Below, one piece after another: positions 52,093-61,071 of a stretch of DNA of 64,000 bases; positions within the stretch are counted from its first letter, which is position 1; every line of letters starts with the position of its first letter. The notes below the pieces were generated by a model. That model worked only from the letters and a program-made list of their open reading frames with translations, was not told the DNA's origin and made no database searches. The stretch comes from VXYK01 sp965221585. Lineage in GTDB: Bacteria > Actinomycetota > Acidimicrobiia > Acidimicrobiales > Aldehydirespiratoraceae. The position numbers were made by a program, and so were the translations under genes. The stretch spans positions 3,006,978 through 3,070,977 of the forward strand of contig OZ244898.1 of assembly GCA_965221585.1 (NCBI GenBank), read 5' to 3'.

Positions 52093-53505
52093 ATGAGCCA
52101 TACGATCCGCCGAACGCTCAAGCTGCTGCTGGCAGTCACCGTGCTCGCCGCGGCGTGTTCCCAGTCAGCCGACGACGCCGACCCCGCCGAACCCGACGCC
52201 ACCCCCACCACCGCAGCCGACACATCCACCGACACGCCTGCCGACGACGGCGACCAAACCACCGCCGATCAACCCGCAGAACCCGCTGGACCCGTGCCCG
52301 CGGGAGCCGACACCCCCGGCGTCGACGACGACACGGTCACCATCTCCTTCATCATCACCGACACCTCCGCCGTAGCCGCCGCATTCGGATGGGAAACACC
52401 CGATGAAGGCGACCGCGAAGCCCAACTGGCAGCGATGGTCGACCACTTCAACGCCAACGGAGGATTCGCCGGCCGCCAGATCGAAGCCAAAGTCAGGGTG
52501 TTCAACGCCATCACCGACAGTCCCATCTCCGAAGAGGCGATCTGCAACGAAATCACCCAGGACCACCAAGCCTTCGCGGTCGTGATGACCGGGCAGTTCC
52601 AGGAAAACGCCCGGCCCTGCTACCACAACGCCAACACACTTATGCTCGATGCGACTCTCTACCCGGTCGACAATGCAGGTTTCGAGGCGCTGGCACCCTA
52701 CTACTGGTCGCCGATACTGCCCTCCTACGACGACCTGGTGGGCGGACTCGCCGCGGGACTGATCGAAGACGGCTGGTTCGACGACGCCACACTCGGTGTC
52801 ATCGCCATCGAGTCCGAACTATCCGAACGGGTCTATGACCAGCAGTTCATCCCCCGCCTGGAAGCCGCGGGAGTGGAGGTGGTCTCCTACAACGCCATCG
52901 ACCCGACCGACGGAACGTCGCTCAACAACGATCTGCTCCAAGCCATCATCAACTTCAAGGAAGAAGGGGTGGACAAGGTGGTCGCTATCGGCGGTTCCAG
53001 GCTGGTCTCCTTCTTCATCGACGTCAGCAAAGCCCAGAACTACTCACCTGCATACGCTGTGAGCAGCTACGACAACCCCGAGTTCAACGTCTTCAACTAC
53101 CCGGAGTTGATGCCCGGATCCAGTGGCATAAGCGTCATGCCCGGCTACGACGTGGGAGACGACCAACACCCGTTCCCGGCCACGGCAGCCGAGCAGGAAT
53201 GCCTCGACATCTACAGCAACGCCGGACTGGCCTTCGAAGAACGCAACAACGTGCGCACCGGGCTCATGTTCTGCGACATGCTGCGACTGCTTCAAGCCGC
53301 CTCACCACACCTCACCGAGGTGAGCGCCCAGGGAGTGACCGAAGCGCTGTGGCAGCTCGGCGACAGCTTCGAGGCTGCATCGGTATACGGGGTGGAGTAC
53401 AGCGAAGGCAGCTACGCCGGAGGCGGTACCTACCGGAGTTTCGTGTTCGACCCCGAATGCGAGTGCATGGCACTGATCGGCGACCCAGCGGACTTCGACG
53501 GCTGA
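52093..53505 (+). CDS. ABC-transporter substrate-binding lipoprotein (branched-chain amino-acid/urea type)
   Basis: The 470 residues have a lipobox AAAC (Cys22), an Asp/Thr/Pro-rich linker to about residue 80, and a periplasmic-binding-protein type I fold: VTISFIITDTSAVAAAFGWE, DHFNANGGFAGRQIEAKV (the typical NxxGGIxGR-like block) and GVDKVVAIGGSRLVSFFIDV. AAGAGG precedes the ATG. The genes for the transporter follow immediately. The ligand cannot be deduced; this family also binds urea, amides and aromatic acids. Confidence 0.87.
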   Translation: MSHTIRRTLKLLLAVTVLAAACSQSADDADPAEPDATPTTAADTSTDTPADDGDQTTADQPAEPAGPVPAGADTPGVDDDTVTISFIITDTSAVAAAFGWETPDEGDREAQLAAMVDHFNANGGFAGRQIEAKVRVFNAITDSPISEEAICNEITQDHQAFAVVMTGQFQENARPCYHNANTLMLDATLYPVDNAGFEALAPYYWSPILPSYDDLVGGLAAGLIEDGWFDDATLGVIAIESELSERVYDQQFIPRLEAAGVEVVSYNAIDPTDGTSLNNDLLQAIINFKEEGVDKVVAIGGSRLVSFFIDVSKAQNYSPAYAVSSYDNPEFNVFNYPELMPGSSGISVMPGYDVGDDQHPFPATAAEQECLDIYSNAGLAFEERNNVRTGLMFCDMLRLLQAASPHLTEVSAQGVTEALWQLGDSFEAASVYGVEYSEGSYAGGGTYRSFVFDPECECMALIGDPADFDG

Positions 53506-53524
53506 ACGGCCGGCGGTCGGGCTG

Positions 53525-55516
53525 ATGGACCAGGAGCGCCAGGGGCGGCCCGGCAACCCCCGCCTGTTGACAGCGGTCTGCACGCAGGCAGCCGGGTTGG
53601 CGTCTTCGCTGCCGGTTCTGCTGTTTCGCCGAGCTGAGATAGCCGAACACCTCAACCTGTTGGGTGCGGTTGTCGGCGAGGTCTCTCTGGTGGGTGCGGT
53701 GGCAGTGTTGGCTGCTTCGGCGGTTCCTCGGCTGCGCGACAAGATCCCCGCTGGAGTTCTGCTACTGCTCGGCGGGCTGACAGCTGCGGTCGGGTTGGCA
53801 CTGGTGGCCTCGACAGACCAGCTGACGACGTTCGTTGTCGGCGGTGTGCTGCTGGCTTTGGGATCAGCACCCGGGTTGGTCGTCCACCGGATCCTGTTGG
53901 CGACCGACGAACGTCCGGCCGACCGTTTCCGGACGCTCTCGTGGTATTGGACGGCGGTTGCGTCGGGTGCTTCGTTGCCCCTGGTACTGGAGGTACTGGG
54001 CACGGTCGACTATCGCAGTCTGCTGTGGGTCAGCGCGGCGCTGGTGCTGGTCGGCACCTTGCTGGTCGGGCGTCATGCGCTGATCCACGACGAAGACCTC
54101 GAAGTGGAAGACACCGTGGCCCGCACCGACGTGCCATGGGCCCGGCGAGCCTACGGAGCAGCCTTCGCGGGTGGCGCCGTGGTCGTGGGCGGAGCCGACG
54201 CGGCACAGTCGCTGCTGCTGGGACAATGGCAGCGCAGCAGCACCCAGACCGCGGCGGTGTTGGCAGCCGGGACCATCGCGGCGGCGCTCATCAGCGGTTT
54301 CGGGCCCTGGTACCACCGCCTGCACCGCCTACTCGGTGCTCGCAGGGCCGACGCTGTCGGAACCAACCTGCTGGTCGGGGGACTGCTGATAACGCTGGGC
54401 GGCCTGTCGTTCACCTACATCGGGTTGGTTGTGTGCTGGCTCGTGGCGGGCGGAGCCCTCGGCTTGGCGGCAGCCGGACTGGACGCCTCGGCGTTCACTC
54501 CGCTCGCCCCCGCGCTGCGCCGCAAAGTAGCTGCTCGGCAGGTCCTCTGGGCCGGAGTCGGAGCGCTGCTGGTGTCGCTGGTCAACGCGCTGATCATCGG
54601 CGGATGGTCCGACCAGTGGAAGATCGCCTGGGTCGGGCTCCTGTTTGTCGAGGTGGGCTGGGGTGTACGGCGTTACGCGCCCTCGGCTCGCGACGCGGCG
54701 ACCGCGGTCGCCCAGGCACAGGCCACAACCGTGCCCCGCCGTGTCTACGAAACAGGCCCCCCCGCCCCTCCGCTGCTCTCAGTCGAACAGGTGTCTGTGG
54801 CCTATGAAACTGTGCAAGTCCTGTTCGACGTGGACCTTAGGGTCGACGAGGGCGCGGTCGTTGCGCTGCTCGGCACCAACGGAGCGGGCAAGACCACCTT
54901 GCTGCGAGCGATCTCCGGGCTTGAACCGACCATCGGCGGTCGGATCGTCTACGCCGGACTCGACATCACCAAGACCCGGCCGACCTGGCGCGTCGGAATG
55001 GGGTTGCACCAGATCGTCGGGGGAGAGACGGTGGTCGGTCCGCTGACAGTGGCCGAGAATCTGCGTCTGTTCGGCCATGCGTCGGCCGAACCGACCCGCA
55101 GCGAAGCCTTCGCTGAGACCATCGCAGAGGTCTATGACCTGTTCCCCCGTCTGGCCGAGCGGTCCAGCCAGCGAGCCGACACCCTTTCCGGCGGTGAGAA
55201 ACAGATGCTCTCATTGGCGAAGTCCATCATCGTGCCGCCCCGCCTACTGATGATCGACGAGTTCTCGCTGGGCCTGGCACCAACCGTGATCGCCGAGCTG
55301 CTGCCGGTGGTTCGAAGGATCGCAGATGGGGGCTCGGCCGTGCTTCTGGTCGAACAGTCGGTCAACATCGCGCTCGCCATCGCCGATTTCGCCTACGTGA
55401 TGGAGAAGGGCGAGATCGGCCATTCAGGCACCACCGAAGAGCTCCGCGCCAGACCCAACCTTCTTCAAGCCGCCTACCTCGAGGGTCTCGCCAGCGCCCT
55501 CGACGCGGACCGGTAG
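53525..55516 (+). CDS. Fusion of an MFS-like membrane domain with a LivF-type ABC ATPase
   Basis: The 663 residues split in two. Residues 1 to about 395 have 11-12 hydrophobic segments arranged like a major facilitator protein, e.g. VVGGVLLALGSAPGLVVHRI. Residues about 415-660 are an ABC ATPase: Walker A LLGTNGAGKTTLLRA, signature TLSGGEKQMLSLAKSI and Walker B PRLLMIDEFSLGLAP, with the LivF-like ending HSGTTEELRARPNLLQAAYL. LivF normally has no membrane domain. The next gene supplies LivH, LivM and LivG parts, so the ATPase half completes the ABC transporter and the MFS-like half is extra. Confidence 0.82.
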   Translation: MDQERQGRPGNPRLLTAVCTQAAGLASSLPVLLFRRAEIAEHLNLLGAVVGEVSLVGAVAVLAASAVPRLRDKIPAGVLLLLGGLTAAVGLALVASTDQLTTFVVGGVLLALGSAPGLVVHRILLATDERPADRFRTLSWYWTAVASGASLPLVLEVLGTVDYRSLLWVSAALVLVGTLLVGRHALIHDEDLEVEDTVARTDVPWARRAYGAAFAGGAVVVGGADAAQSLLLGQWQRSSTQTAAVLAAGTIAAALISGFGPWYHRLHRLLGARRADAVGTNLLVGGLLITLGGLSFTYIGLVVCWLVAGGALGLAAAGLDASAFTPLAPALRRKVAARQVLWAGVGALLVSLVNALIIGGWSDQWKIAWVGLLFVEVGWGVRRYAPSARDAATAVAQAQATTVPRRVYETGPPAPPLLSVEQVSVAYETVQVLFDVDLRVDEGAVVALLGTNGAGKTTLLRAISGLEPTIGGRIVYAGLDITKTRPTWRVGMGLHQIVGGETVVGPLTVAENLRLFGHASAEPTRSEAFAETIAEVYDLFPRLAERSSQRADTLSGGEKQMLSLAKSIIVPPRLLMIDEFSLGLAPTVIAELLPVVRRIADGGSAVLLVEQSVNIALAIADFAYVMEKGEIGHSGTTEELRARPNLLQAAYLEGLASALDADR

Positions 55517-55520
55517 AGCC

Positions 55521-58292
55521 GTGGGCTCGTTCGACATAACCGGGCCGTTGCTGCTGCTGGGCTCGATCTTCGGCATCGGCTACGCGCTGCTGGGCATCGG
55601 CCTGGTGCTGGCGTACCGGTCCAGCGGTTTCATCAACTTCGCGCACGGTTCGATCGGCCTGGTTGCCGCCTCGATGATGTCGGTTGTAGTCACCGACTAC
55701 GGCGTGCCCTACTGGCTCGGGTTCGTCGGAGCGCTGATCGTGGCGGCCCTGCTGGCCGCTGGCGTGGAAGCGTTCGTGGTTCGCAAATTGTCGGCGGCCC
55801 CGAAGGTCCTGTCGATGGTCGCGACTCTTGGCGCCGCTCAAGCCCTGCTTTTGCTGGCACTGTCGTTCTCCAAGGGCGGTCTGGGAGGCGGCAGCTTTCC
55901 CCAGCCCCCGTTCTTCCCGGAGTTCGATCTCACCGTCTACGTCTCACCCTCGTCGACAGCACTGCTCTGTCTGTCTCCGCTGGTGGTGGTCGGGCTCTAC
56001 TTGTTCCTGCAGCGCAGCCGATACGGCCTGGCGATCCGGGGCGCCGCGGCCAATCCTGACTCGGCGACCCTGGCAGGCGCCGACCCGCGCTACATGGCGA
56101 TGCTGTCCTGGGCCCTCGCTGGAGCCATCGCCGCCTTCGCCGCGATGCTGATCATCGGCAACCAGTCGACGGTCACCGCCGATGCTCTGGGCCCCGACTT
56201 CATCGTGCGTGGTCTGGCCGTGGCCGCGTTGGCACGCTTCGCCAACCTTGGGGTGGCGTTGGTCTCGGGGGTTGGAATCGGGATCGTCGAGCAGATCCTG
56301 GCCTCCAACCCCGAAGCCACCGGCTGGTTCGAAGTGGCATTGTTCGTGTTGATCCTGCTGGGCGTCGCGTTGCAGGTGCGTTCAGGTCGGGAACAGCCCG
56401 AACGCTGGTCGAGCCTGGCCCCTGCCCGGCGGCTGCCCGATGCGTACCGGGAGGTATGGCTGATCCGGAACCTGGCCTGGGTGACCGGCGCGGTCGGCGT
56501 GGCTGCTGCGCTCGTGGTTCCGCTGCTGATCAGCAACCGTTCGGCGTTCGTGTTGTCGACCATCGTCGCCTTCGCAACCATCGGCATCTCGGTCAGTTTC
56601 CTGACCGGTCTGGCCGGTCAGCTCTCGTTGGGGCAGGTCGCCTTCGCAGCGATCGGCGCGGTGGTCGGGGTTCGGGTGGCCACCGAAACCGGCAGCCTGA
56701 TCCTCGGGCTGCTGTGCGGCGGGGTCACCGCGGCTGTGGTTTCGGCTGCGGTGGGGCTGCCCGCTCTGAGGGTGCAGGGCCTGCTCCTGGCGATCGCGAC
56801 GCTGGCGTTCGCGCTGGCGACGTTCAGCTGGCTGCTGCGCCAGGACTGGGCCTTTGGTGCGGGTCTGTCGTCGCGCCCGGTCAGCGCGGTCGGCATTGAT
56901 CTCGGCACCTCGCGCCGGTTCTATTTCGCGGCCCTAGTGACGTTCGTGGCGGTGCTGGCCATTGCCCACGTGCTGCGTCGCTCGTCCTTCGGCCGGTCGT
57001 TGATCGCGGTGCGTGACAACGCCCCGGCGGCCCGGGTACTCCAGATCGCCCCGCGCCGCCTGTTGCTGGCCGCCTACGGATTCTCCGGTTTCGTAGCCGG
57101 GATCGGCGGAGTGGTCCTGGCGATGAGCAACACCTTCGTCTCCCGCAGCATCTTCACCCCGAGCGACAGCATCAACGTGGTGTCGTTGGCTGTCATCGGC
57201 GGGCTGTCGGAGCTGACCGGGCCTCTGCTCGGGGCCGCCTACCTGATCGGTATCCGGGAGTTCTTCGACCTTGAGCTGTCGGCGCTGGCCGGACTCAACG
57301 CGGCCTGGCTGATCCTGATCCTCGAGCAGCCTCGGGGCCTGCACGGCCTGCTGAGCACGACCCGCAGCAACCTGATCGATCAGATCGCCCGGTTGCACGG
57401 TATCGACCCCGTTGCCACCCGAACCGAACCAGGCGACGTCGAGGCAGTCTCGACAGCGGTGACAGTGCAGCCCGCTGGCCACGCCAGACCTGCCGACGAC
57501 GTGATGCTGGAAGTGCGCGGCATCAGCAAGCGATTCGGTGACCTGGTTGCTGTGAACGACGTGTCTCTGCAGGTCCGAGCCGGGGAGACGCTGGGGCTGA
57601 TCGGCCAGAACGGAGCGGGCAAAACAACCCTGTTTGAGCTGGTCAGCGGGTATCTGCGACCCGATGCCGGAACCGTGGTCTTCGACGGTGCCGACATCAC
57701 CGGTCTGTTGCCGGAGGCTCGCAGCCGCGCCGGTCTGGTGCGCTCGTTCCAGAACGCCTCTCTGTTCCCCACCATGACCGCCCGCGACATCGTCTTCCTG
57801 GCCAACAAACGAGCCGCGGGACACAGTTTCGTGATCGGAGGATCAGCCAACGAACGCCGGATCGAGGACCAGACCTCCGAGACCCTGGCGATGTTCGGTC
57901 TCAGCGAAGTCGCCGAGATGCCCGTGAGCCTGCTGTCCACCGGCACCCGCCGCCTCGTCGAACTCGCCGCCAACGTTGCCCTGCGTCCACGACTGTTGCT
58001 GATGGACGAACCCTCGGCCGGCATCGCCCAAGCCGAAACCGAGGCGCTGGGCTCAGTGATCACCCAGATCCGCGACGCCTACCAGATGACGCTGGTGGTG
58101 ATCGAGCATGACATGCCGCTGCTGAGTTCTGTCTGCGACCGGCTGATCGCCATGGAAACAGGCTCCGTCATCGCCGAAGGCACCCCCAGCGAGGTCCAAG
58201 CCGACGCCGCCGTGGTGCGCAGCTACCTGGGAGGCGACCTGACGGCCATCGCCCGCAGCGGTTCCGCGGTTGCCGGAGAACAGGATCGCTGA
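55521..58292 (+). CDS. LivH-LivM-LivG triple fusion (branched-chain amino-acid-type ABC permease and ATPase)
   Basis: The 923 residues contain three normally separate subunits. LivH (about 1-295) has YRSSGFINFAHGSIGLVAAS and the family GADPRYMAMLSWALAGAIAA. LivM (about 305-600) has SVSFLTGLAGQLSLGQVAFA and SLIAVRDNAPAARVLQIAPR. LivG (about 650-915) has Walker A LIGQNGAGKTTLFELVSGYL, a slightly degenerate signature LLSTGTRRLVELA and Walker B PRLLLMDEPSAGIAQAE. It starts at a GTG 4 bases after the previous stop. The three-polypeptide system (binding protein, MFS-LivF, LivHMG) is complete. Confidence 0.9.
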   Translation: MGSFDITGPLLLLGSIFGIGYALLGIGLVLAYRSSGFINFAHGSIGLVAASMMSVVVTDYGVPYWLGFVGALIVAALLAAGVEAFVVRKLSAAPKVLSMVATLGAAQALLLLALSFSKGGLGGGSFPQPPFFPEFDLTVYVSPSSTALLCLSPLVVVGLYLFLQRSRYGLAIRGAAANPDSATLAGADPRYMAMLSWALAGAIAAFAAMLIIGNQSTVTADALGPDFIVRGLAVAALARFANLGVALVSGVGIGIVEQILASNPEATGWFEVALFVLILLGVALQVRSGREQPERWSSLAPARRLPDAYREVWLIRNLAWVTGAVGVAAALVVPLLISNRSAFVLSTIVAFATIGISVSFLTGLAGQLSLGQVAFAAIGAVVGVRVATETGSLILGLLCGGVTAAVVSAAVGLPALRVQGLLLAIATLAFALATFSWLLRQDWAFGAGLSSRPVSAVGIDLGTSRRFYFAALVTFVAVLAIAHVLRRSSFGRSLIAVRDNAPAARVLQIAPRRLLLAAYGFSGFVAGIGGVVLAMSNTFVSRSIFTPSDSINVVSLAVIGGLSELTGPLLGAAYLIGIREFFDLELSALAGLNAAWLILILEQPRGLHGLLSTTRSNLIDQIARLHGIDPVATRTEPGDVEAVSTAVTVQPAGHARPADDVMLEVRGISKRFGDLVAVNDVSLQVRAGETLGLIGQNGAGKTTLFELVSGYLRPDAGTVVFDGADITGLLPEARSRAGLVRSFQNASLFPTMTARDIVFLANKRAAGHSFVIGGSANERRIEDQTSETLAMFGLSEVAEMPVSLLSTGTRRLVELAANVALRPRLLLMDEPSAGIAQAETEALGSVITQIRDAYQMTLVVIEHDMPLLSSVCDRLIAMETGSVIAEGTPSEVQADAAVVRSYLGGDLTAIARSGSAVAGEQDR

Positions 58293-58302
58293 GAGCCGGG
58301 CG

Positions 58303-58722
58303 TCAAGAATCGGGATTCAACCCGAGAGTGTCCACCAGCGCCCGCACCCGCGCCTGGATGTCGTCTCGAATGGGCCGAACCGACTCGATGGAGCCCCCAG
58401 CGGGGTCGTCCAGAACCCAATCCTCGTAACGCTTGCCCGGATAGACAGGGCAAGCATCGCCACAGCCCATGGACACGATCACATCAGCGGTTCGGGCGAT
58501 TTCGTCGGTCCACAGCTTGGGGTGCTCCGCGGAGATGTCGATTCCCTGCTCGGCCATGGCCGCTACCGCCACCGGGTTGACTTCCGTACCGGGGCTGGAA
58601 CCCCCGCTGAACACCTCCACCCGATCCCCGGCAAGATGGCGGAGAAAACCGGCCGCCATCTGCGAGCGCCCGGCGTTGTGAACGCACAGGAACAACACAG
58701 CGGGCCGATCCGAGGTGGCCAT
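58303..58722 (-). CDS. arsC: Arsenate reductase (low-molecular-weight PTP fold)
   Basis: From the ATG at 58722 the protein has 139 residues: the phosphatase loop LCVHNAGRSQMA (Cys near residue 13) and a second cysteine pair GCGDACPVYPGKRYEDWVLDDP near residue 85. This matches actinobacterial arsenate reductases, which use mycothiol/mycoredoxin or thioredoxin. The longer open frame upstream is inside the SDR gene in another frame and is rejected. It starts 2 bases after the SDR stop. Confidence 0.9.
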   Translation of the reverse strand: MATSDRPAVLFLCVHNAGRSQMAAGFLRHLAGDRVEVFSGGSSPGTEVNPVAVAAMAEQGIDISAEHPKLWTDEIARTADVIVSMGCGDACPVYPGKRYEDWVLDDPAGGSIESVRPIRDDIQARVRALVDTLGLNPDS

Positions 58723-58724
58723 GT

Positions 58725-59531
58725 TCAAGCTCCTTTGACATCCACGAAAAGGTCGCGTTTGCGGAAAGCGGCCGTCATGAACCGGGCGAAGGCCTTGCGG
58801 CGGGTGAGCCAGGCCACCCGCGCCCCGGACTTGTCGGTCGCCAGGATGTGGTCGGCCAGCCAGGGAGTGACCGTGTGGACCTCGTCGCCGAGAATGTTGA
58901 AGATCTTCTTGGACTTCTCCCACTGCTCAGAGGTGAGGTCGTAGTCGCCGGTGAGCAGGTCGGTCACGACGATACCGGGCGACACGGTGCAGATCTGCAC
59001 GGCTGTGTCCGCGGTGTCCTTGCGCAGCGCCTTCTGCAGGTAGCGGACAGCACGTTTGGTCGCACCGTAGGCCGCCATACCGGGTTGGGTGGCACCGTCG
59101 GAGCCGAACCCCTCGGTGTTCCACACCTGCCCGTGGCCCTGCCGGACCATGTTGGCGATGGCTGCTTTGCTGGCCAGCAAAGTGCCTGTCAGGTTGGTTT
59201 CGACCAGCCCCGCCAAGTCGCCGTCGTTCTGCTCCCACAGGGGTTCGCGCCCGATGCTGACACCGGCGTTGTTGATCCATATGTCGACCCCGCCGAAAGC
59301 CGCAGCAGCGTGGTCCCACAGCTCCTGGAGTTGCTCAGGGTCGGTGATGTCGCAGGCCCTGCCGCAGACCTTCGACGACCCGTAGTACTCACCGAGCTCG
59401 GCCACCACCGCCGCAACGCTGTCGGCGGAGCGTCCACTGACGGCCACCTGACATTGGCGCTTCAGGAACTCGCGGGCTAGCCCGTTGCCGATTCCCCTGG
59501 TACTCCCAGTGATTACGATGCGCTTGCCCAT
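58725..59531 (-). CDS. Short-chain dehydrogenase/reductase
   Basis: The 268 residues have IVITGSTRGIGNGLAREFLK (TGxxxGIG), DIWINNAGVS near residue 84, and the active site with Tyr and Lys in AAYGATKRAVRYLQKALR. The usual Ser precedes it in GFGSDG. The basic residues after the second strand (SGRSADSV) suggest NADPH. The end of the sequence is rich in aromatic and basic residues. It forms a close pair with arsC. Confidence 0.88.
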   Translation of the reverse strand: MGKRIVITGSTRGIGNGLAREFLKRQCQVAVSGRSADSVAAVVAELGEYYGSSKVCGRACDITDPEQLQELWDHAAAAFGGVDIWINNAGVSIGREPLWEQNDGDLAGLVETNLTGTLLASKAAIANMVRQGHGQVWNTEGFGSDGATQPGMAAYGATKRAVRYLQKALRKDTADTAVQICTVSPGIVVTDLLTGDYDLTSEQWEKSKKIFNILGDEVHTVTPWLADHILATDKSGARVAWLTRRKAFARFMTAAFRKRDLFVDVKGA

Positions 59532-59582
59532 TGGATCCCTTTCGGTTCGGATTCTACGAGGACGACCGTTTCATGATCGGGT

Positions 59583-60548
59583 TCAGCGCCGCCTGTAGCG
59601 GCTCACCAATCGGTGCTCGACGAGATGCTCCAAGGGGGTGCCCGTGGATCGCCCCAGGCTGGTGGCGACGAAAGCGGCGATCAGGTCGCCCAACAGTGCC
59701 CGGACCGCGGGATCGGCATCGACAGGATCGACTTCGAGGAATGTGCGGCCGCTGGTCGTGTCGAGAGGCCAACAGACCGCGAAATGGCCCGCACCGGCCA
59801 ACTCCACCAGCCACGAGTCTTCATGGGCGCGGGCGACGGCCTCATCGAAGGTTCGCCCGATGGGGTCGTGCACCGCGCCGTGGTTCGGTGAGCGGTAGCG
59901 GTCGCTACTGGCTGCGATGACCCCGTCGGTAGCTCCGGCCAGCAACATCACCGGCACCTTGGCAGGCACGGCCAACACCGCACTCTCACCGTGCCCCAGG
60001 GTGGCAGCGGTCATGGTGTGAGCGCCGTAAGTGAACACAGCTTTCAGGCCCGGCACCCAGGCCGGGTCGCTGTTGTGCAGTGCCACGGTCCCGCCGGCCG
60101 AGTGGCCTCCGATCACCACGCTCGCCAGGTCCAACAGCCCGGTAACCGGGCTGTCGTCGGATGTTGCGTCCGCAAGCCGTTGCAACAGCGGCGCCAGCAC
60201 GGTGGACGAAGGTTGCGTGCCGATCGTGTCGGGTGTGAGTGCACCCAGGTCGATGCCTGGAGTGATGCCCCGACCCGCGGGTCCCAGGGATCCGACAGCG
60301 GAATAGGTCACCACGCAGAATCCCTCGCCCACGAGTCGGTGGGCGAGCCAGCGGTACCCGTCCGGGGCCACATTGATCCCAGGCATCATCACCACCACCG
60401 GCCACCGGTCGGGCGCTTCGACCGGCGGTACTCGCCCCGTCAACCGAGCTTCGGCAAACCGCTGATCGTCGCCGGGGTAGTACAGCGTGCCCACCGCTGC
60501 GTCCTCTGCGGTCTCAAATGCGAAGTGCCAACCGCGCACGATCATCAT
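59583..60548 (-). CDS. Alpha/beta-hydrolase, dienelactone-hydrolase/PAF-acetylhydrolase-like
   Basis: The 321 residues have VVVMMPGINVAPDGYRWLAH near residue 50, the nucleophile elbow VVIGGHSAGGTVALHNSD (GHSAG) near residue 143, VPVMLLAGATDGVIAASSDR with the candidate Asp near residue 203 and VELAGAGHFAVCWP with the His near residue 255. The architecture resembles platelet-activating-factor acetylhydrolase or chlorophyllase-type esterases. It may be transcribed with the SDR and arsC genes downstream. Confidence 0.8.
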   Translation of the reverse strand: MMIVRGWHFAFETAEDAAVGTLYYPGDDQRFAEARLTGRVPPVEAPDRWPVVVMMPGINVAPDGYRWLAHRLVGEGFCVVTYSAVGSLGPAGRGITPGIDLGALTPDTIGTQPSSTVLAPLLQRLADATSDDSPVTGLLDLASVVIGGHSAGGTVALHNSDPAWVPGLKAVFTYGAHTMTAATLGHGESAVLAVPAKVPVMLLAGATDGVIAASSDRYRSPNHGAVHDPIGRTFDEAVARAHEDSWLVELAGAGHFAVCWPLDTTSGRTFLEVDPVDADPAVRALLGDLIAAFVATSLGRSTGTPLEHLVEHRLVSRYRRR

Positions 60549-60615
60549 TTCAGCCTAGGGTTCCGCTCAGAGGAACGCAGTTTCATTGTTGAGCTCGGCA
60601 ATCTACGATTGCGCC

Positions 60616-61071
60616 ATGAGCGAACCCAAAAGCTACGGCCCCGCATCGGACCGGCCCTATCAGTGTTTCATGGGGCGCTGGGAAGGGCTGTGCAAGAGCT
60701 TCAGCCCACAAGGCGAGTTCCTGGAGTCCAGCGCGGTGCACATGGACGTCTACTGGCTCGACGACCACACCTGGCACCTGCATGAACACTTCGAGAACCT
60801 CTACGGAGTGGGGGAGACCGTCTTCAATACACCCATCGGAGTCGAAGGCAAACGGTGCTTCGCCGACAGCGAACAGATCAGCCTCGAAGGCGCCGAACTC
60901 ACGCCCTACAACTACGTCTTCACCATCGACAGCAGAGTCTCCGGCACCATCGTCTACAACAATCACTACTTCTTGGACCCCGACACCCGACGCATCATCA
61001 CCCACAAGGTGCGCGACGGGGAAACCAACCTGTTCCAGATCCAGGACTTCGCCCGGATCCAACGGCCATGA
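60616..61071 (+). CDS. Beta-rich (calycin/DUF3598-like?) hypothetical protein
   Basis: From the ATG at 60616 the protein has 151 residues. It opens with CFMGRWEGLCKSFSPQGEFL near residue 17, followed by alternating strands such as VYWLDDHTWHLHEHFENLYG and a final ETNLFQIQDFARIQRP. A G-x-W-x-G start with eight or so beta strands recalls lipocalin-like calycins; I cannot name a family with confidence. It overlaps the DUF3891 gene by four bases (ATGA). Confidence 0.6.
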   Translation: MSEPKSYGPASDRPYQCFMGRWEGLCKSFSPQGEFLESSAVHMDVYWLDDHTWHLHEHFENLYGVGETVFNTPIGVEGKRCFADSEQISLEGAELTPYNYVFTIDSRVSGTIVYNNHYFLDPDTRRIITHKVRDGETNLFQIQDFARIQRP

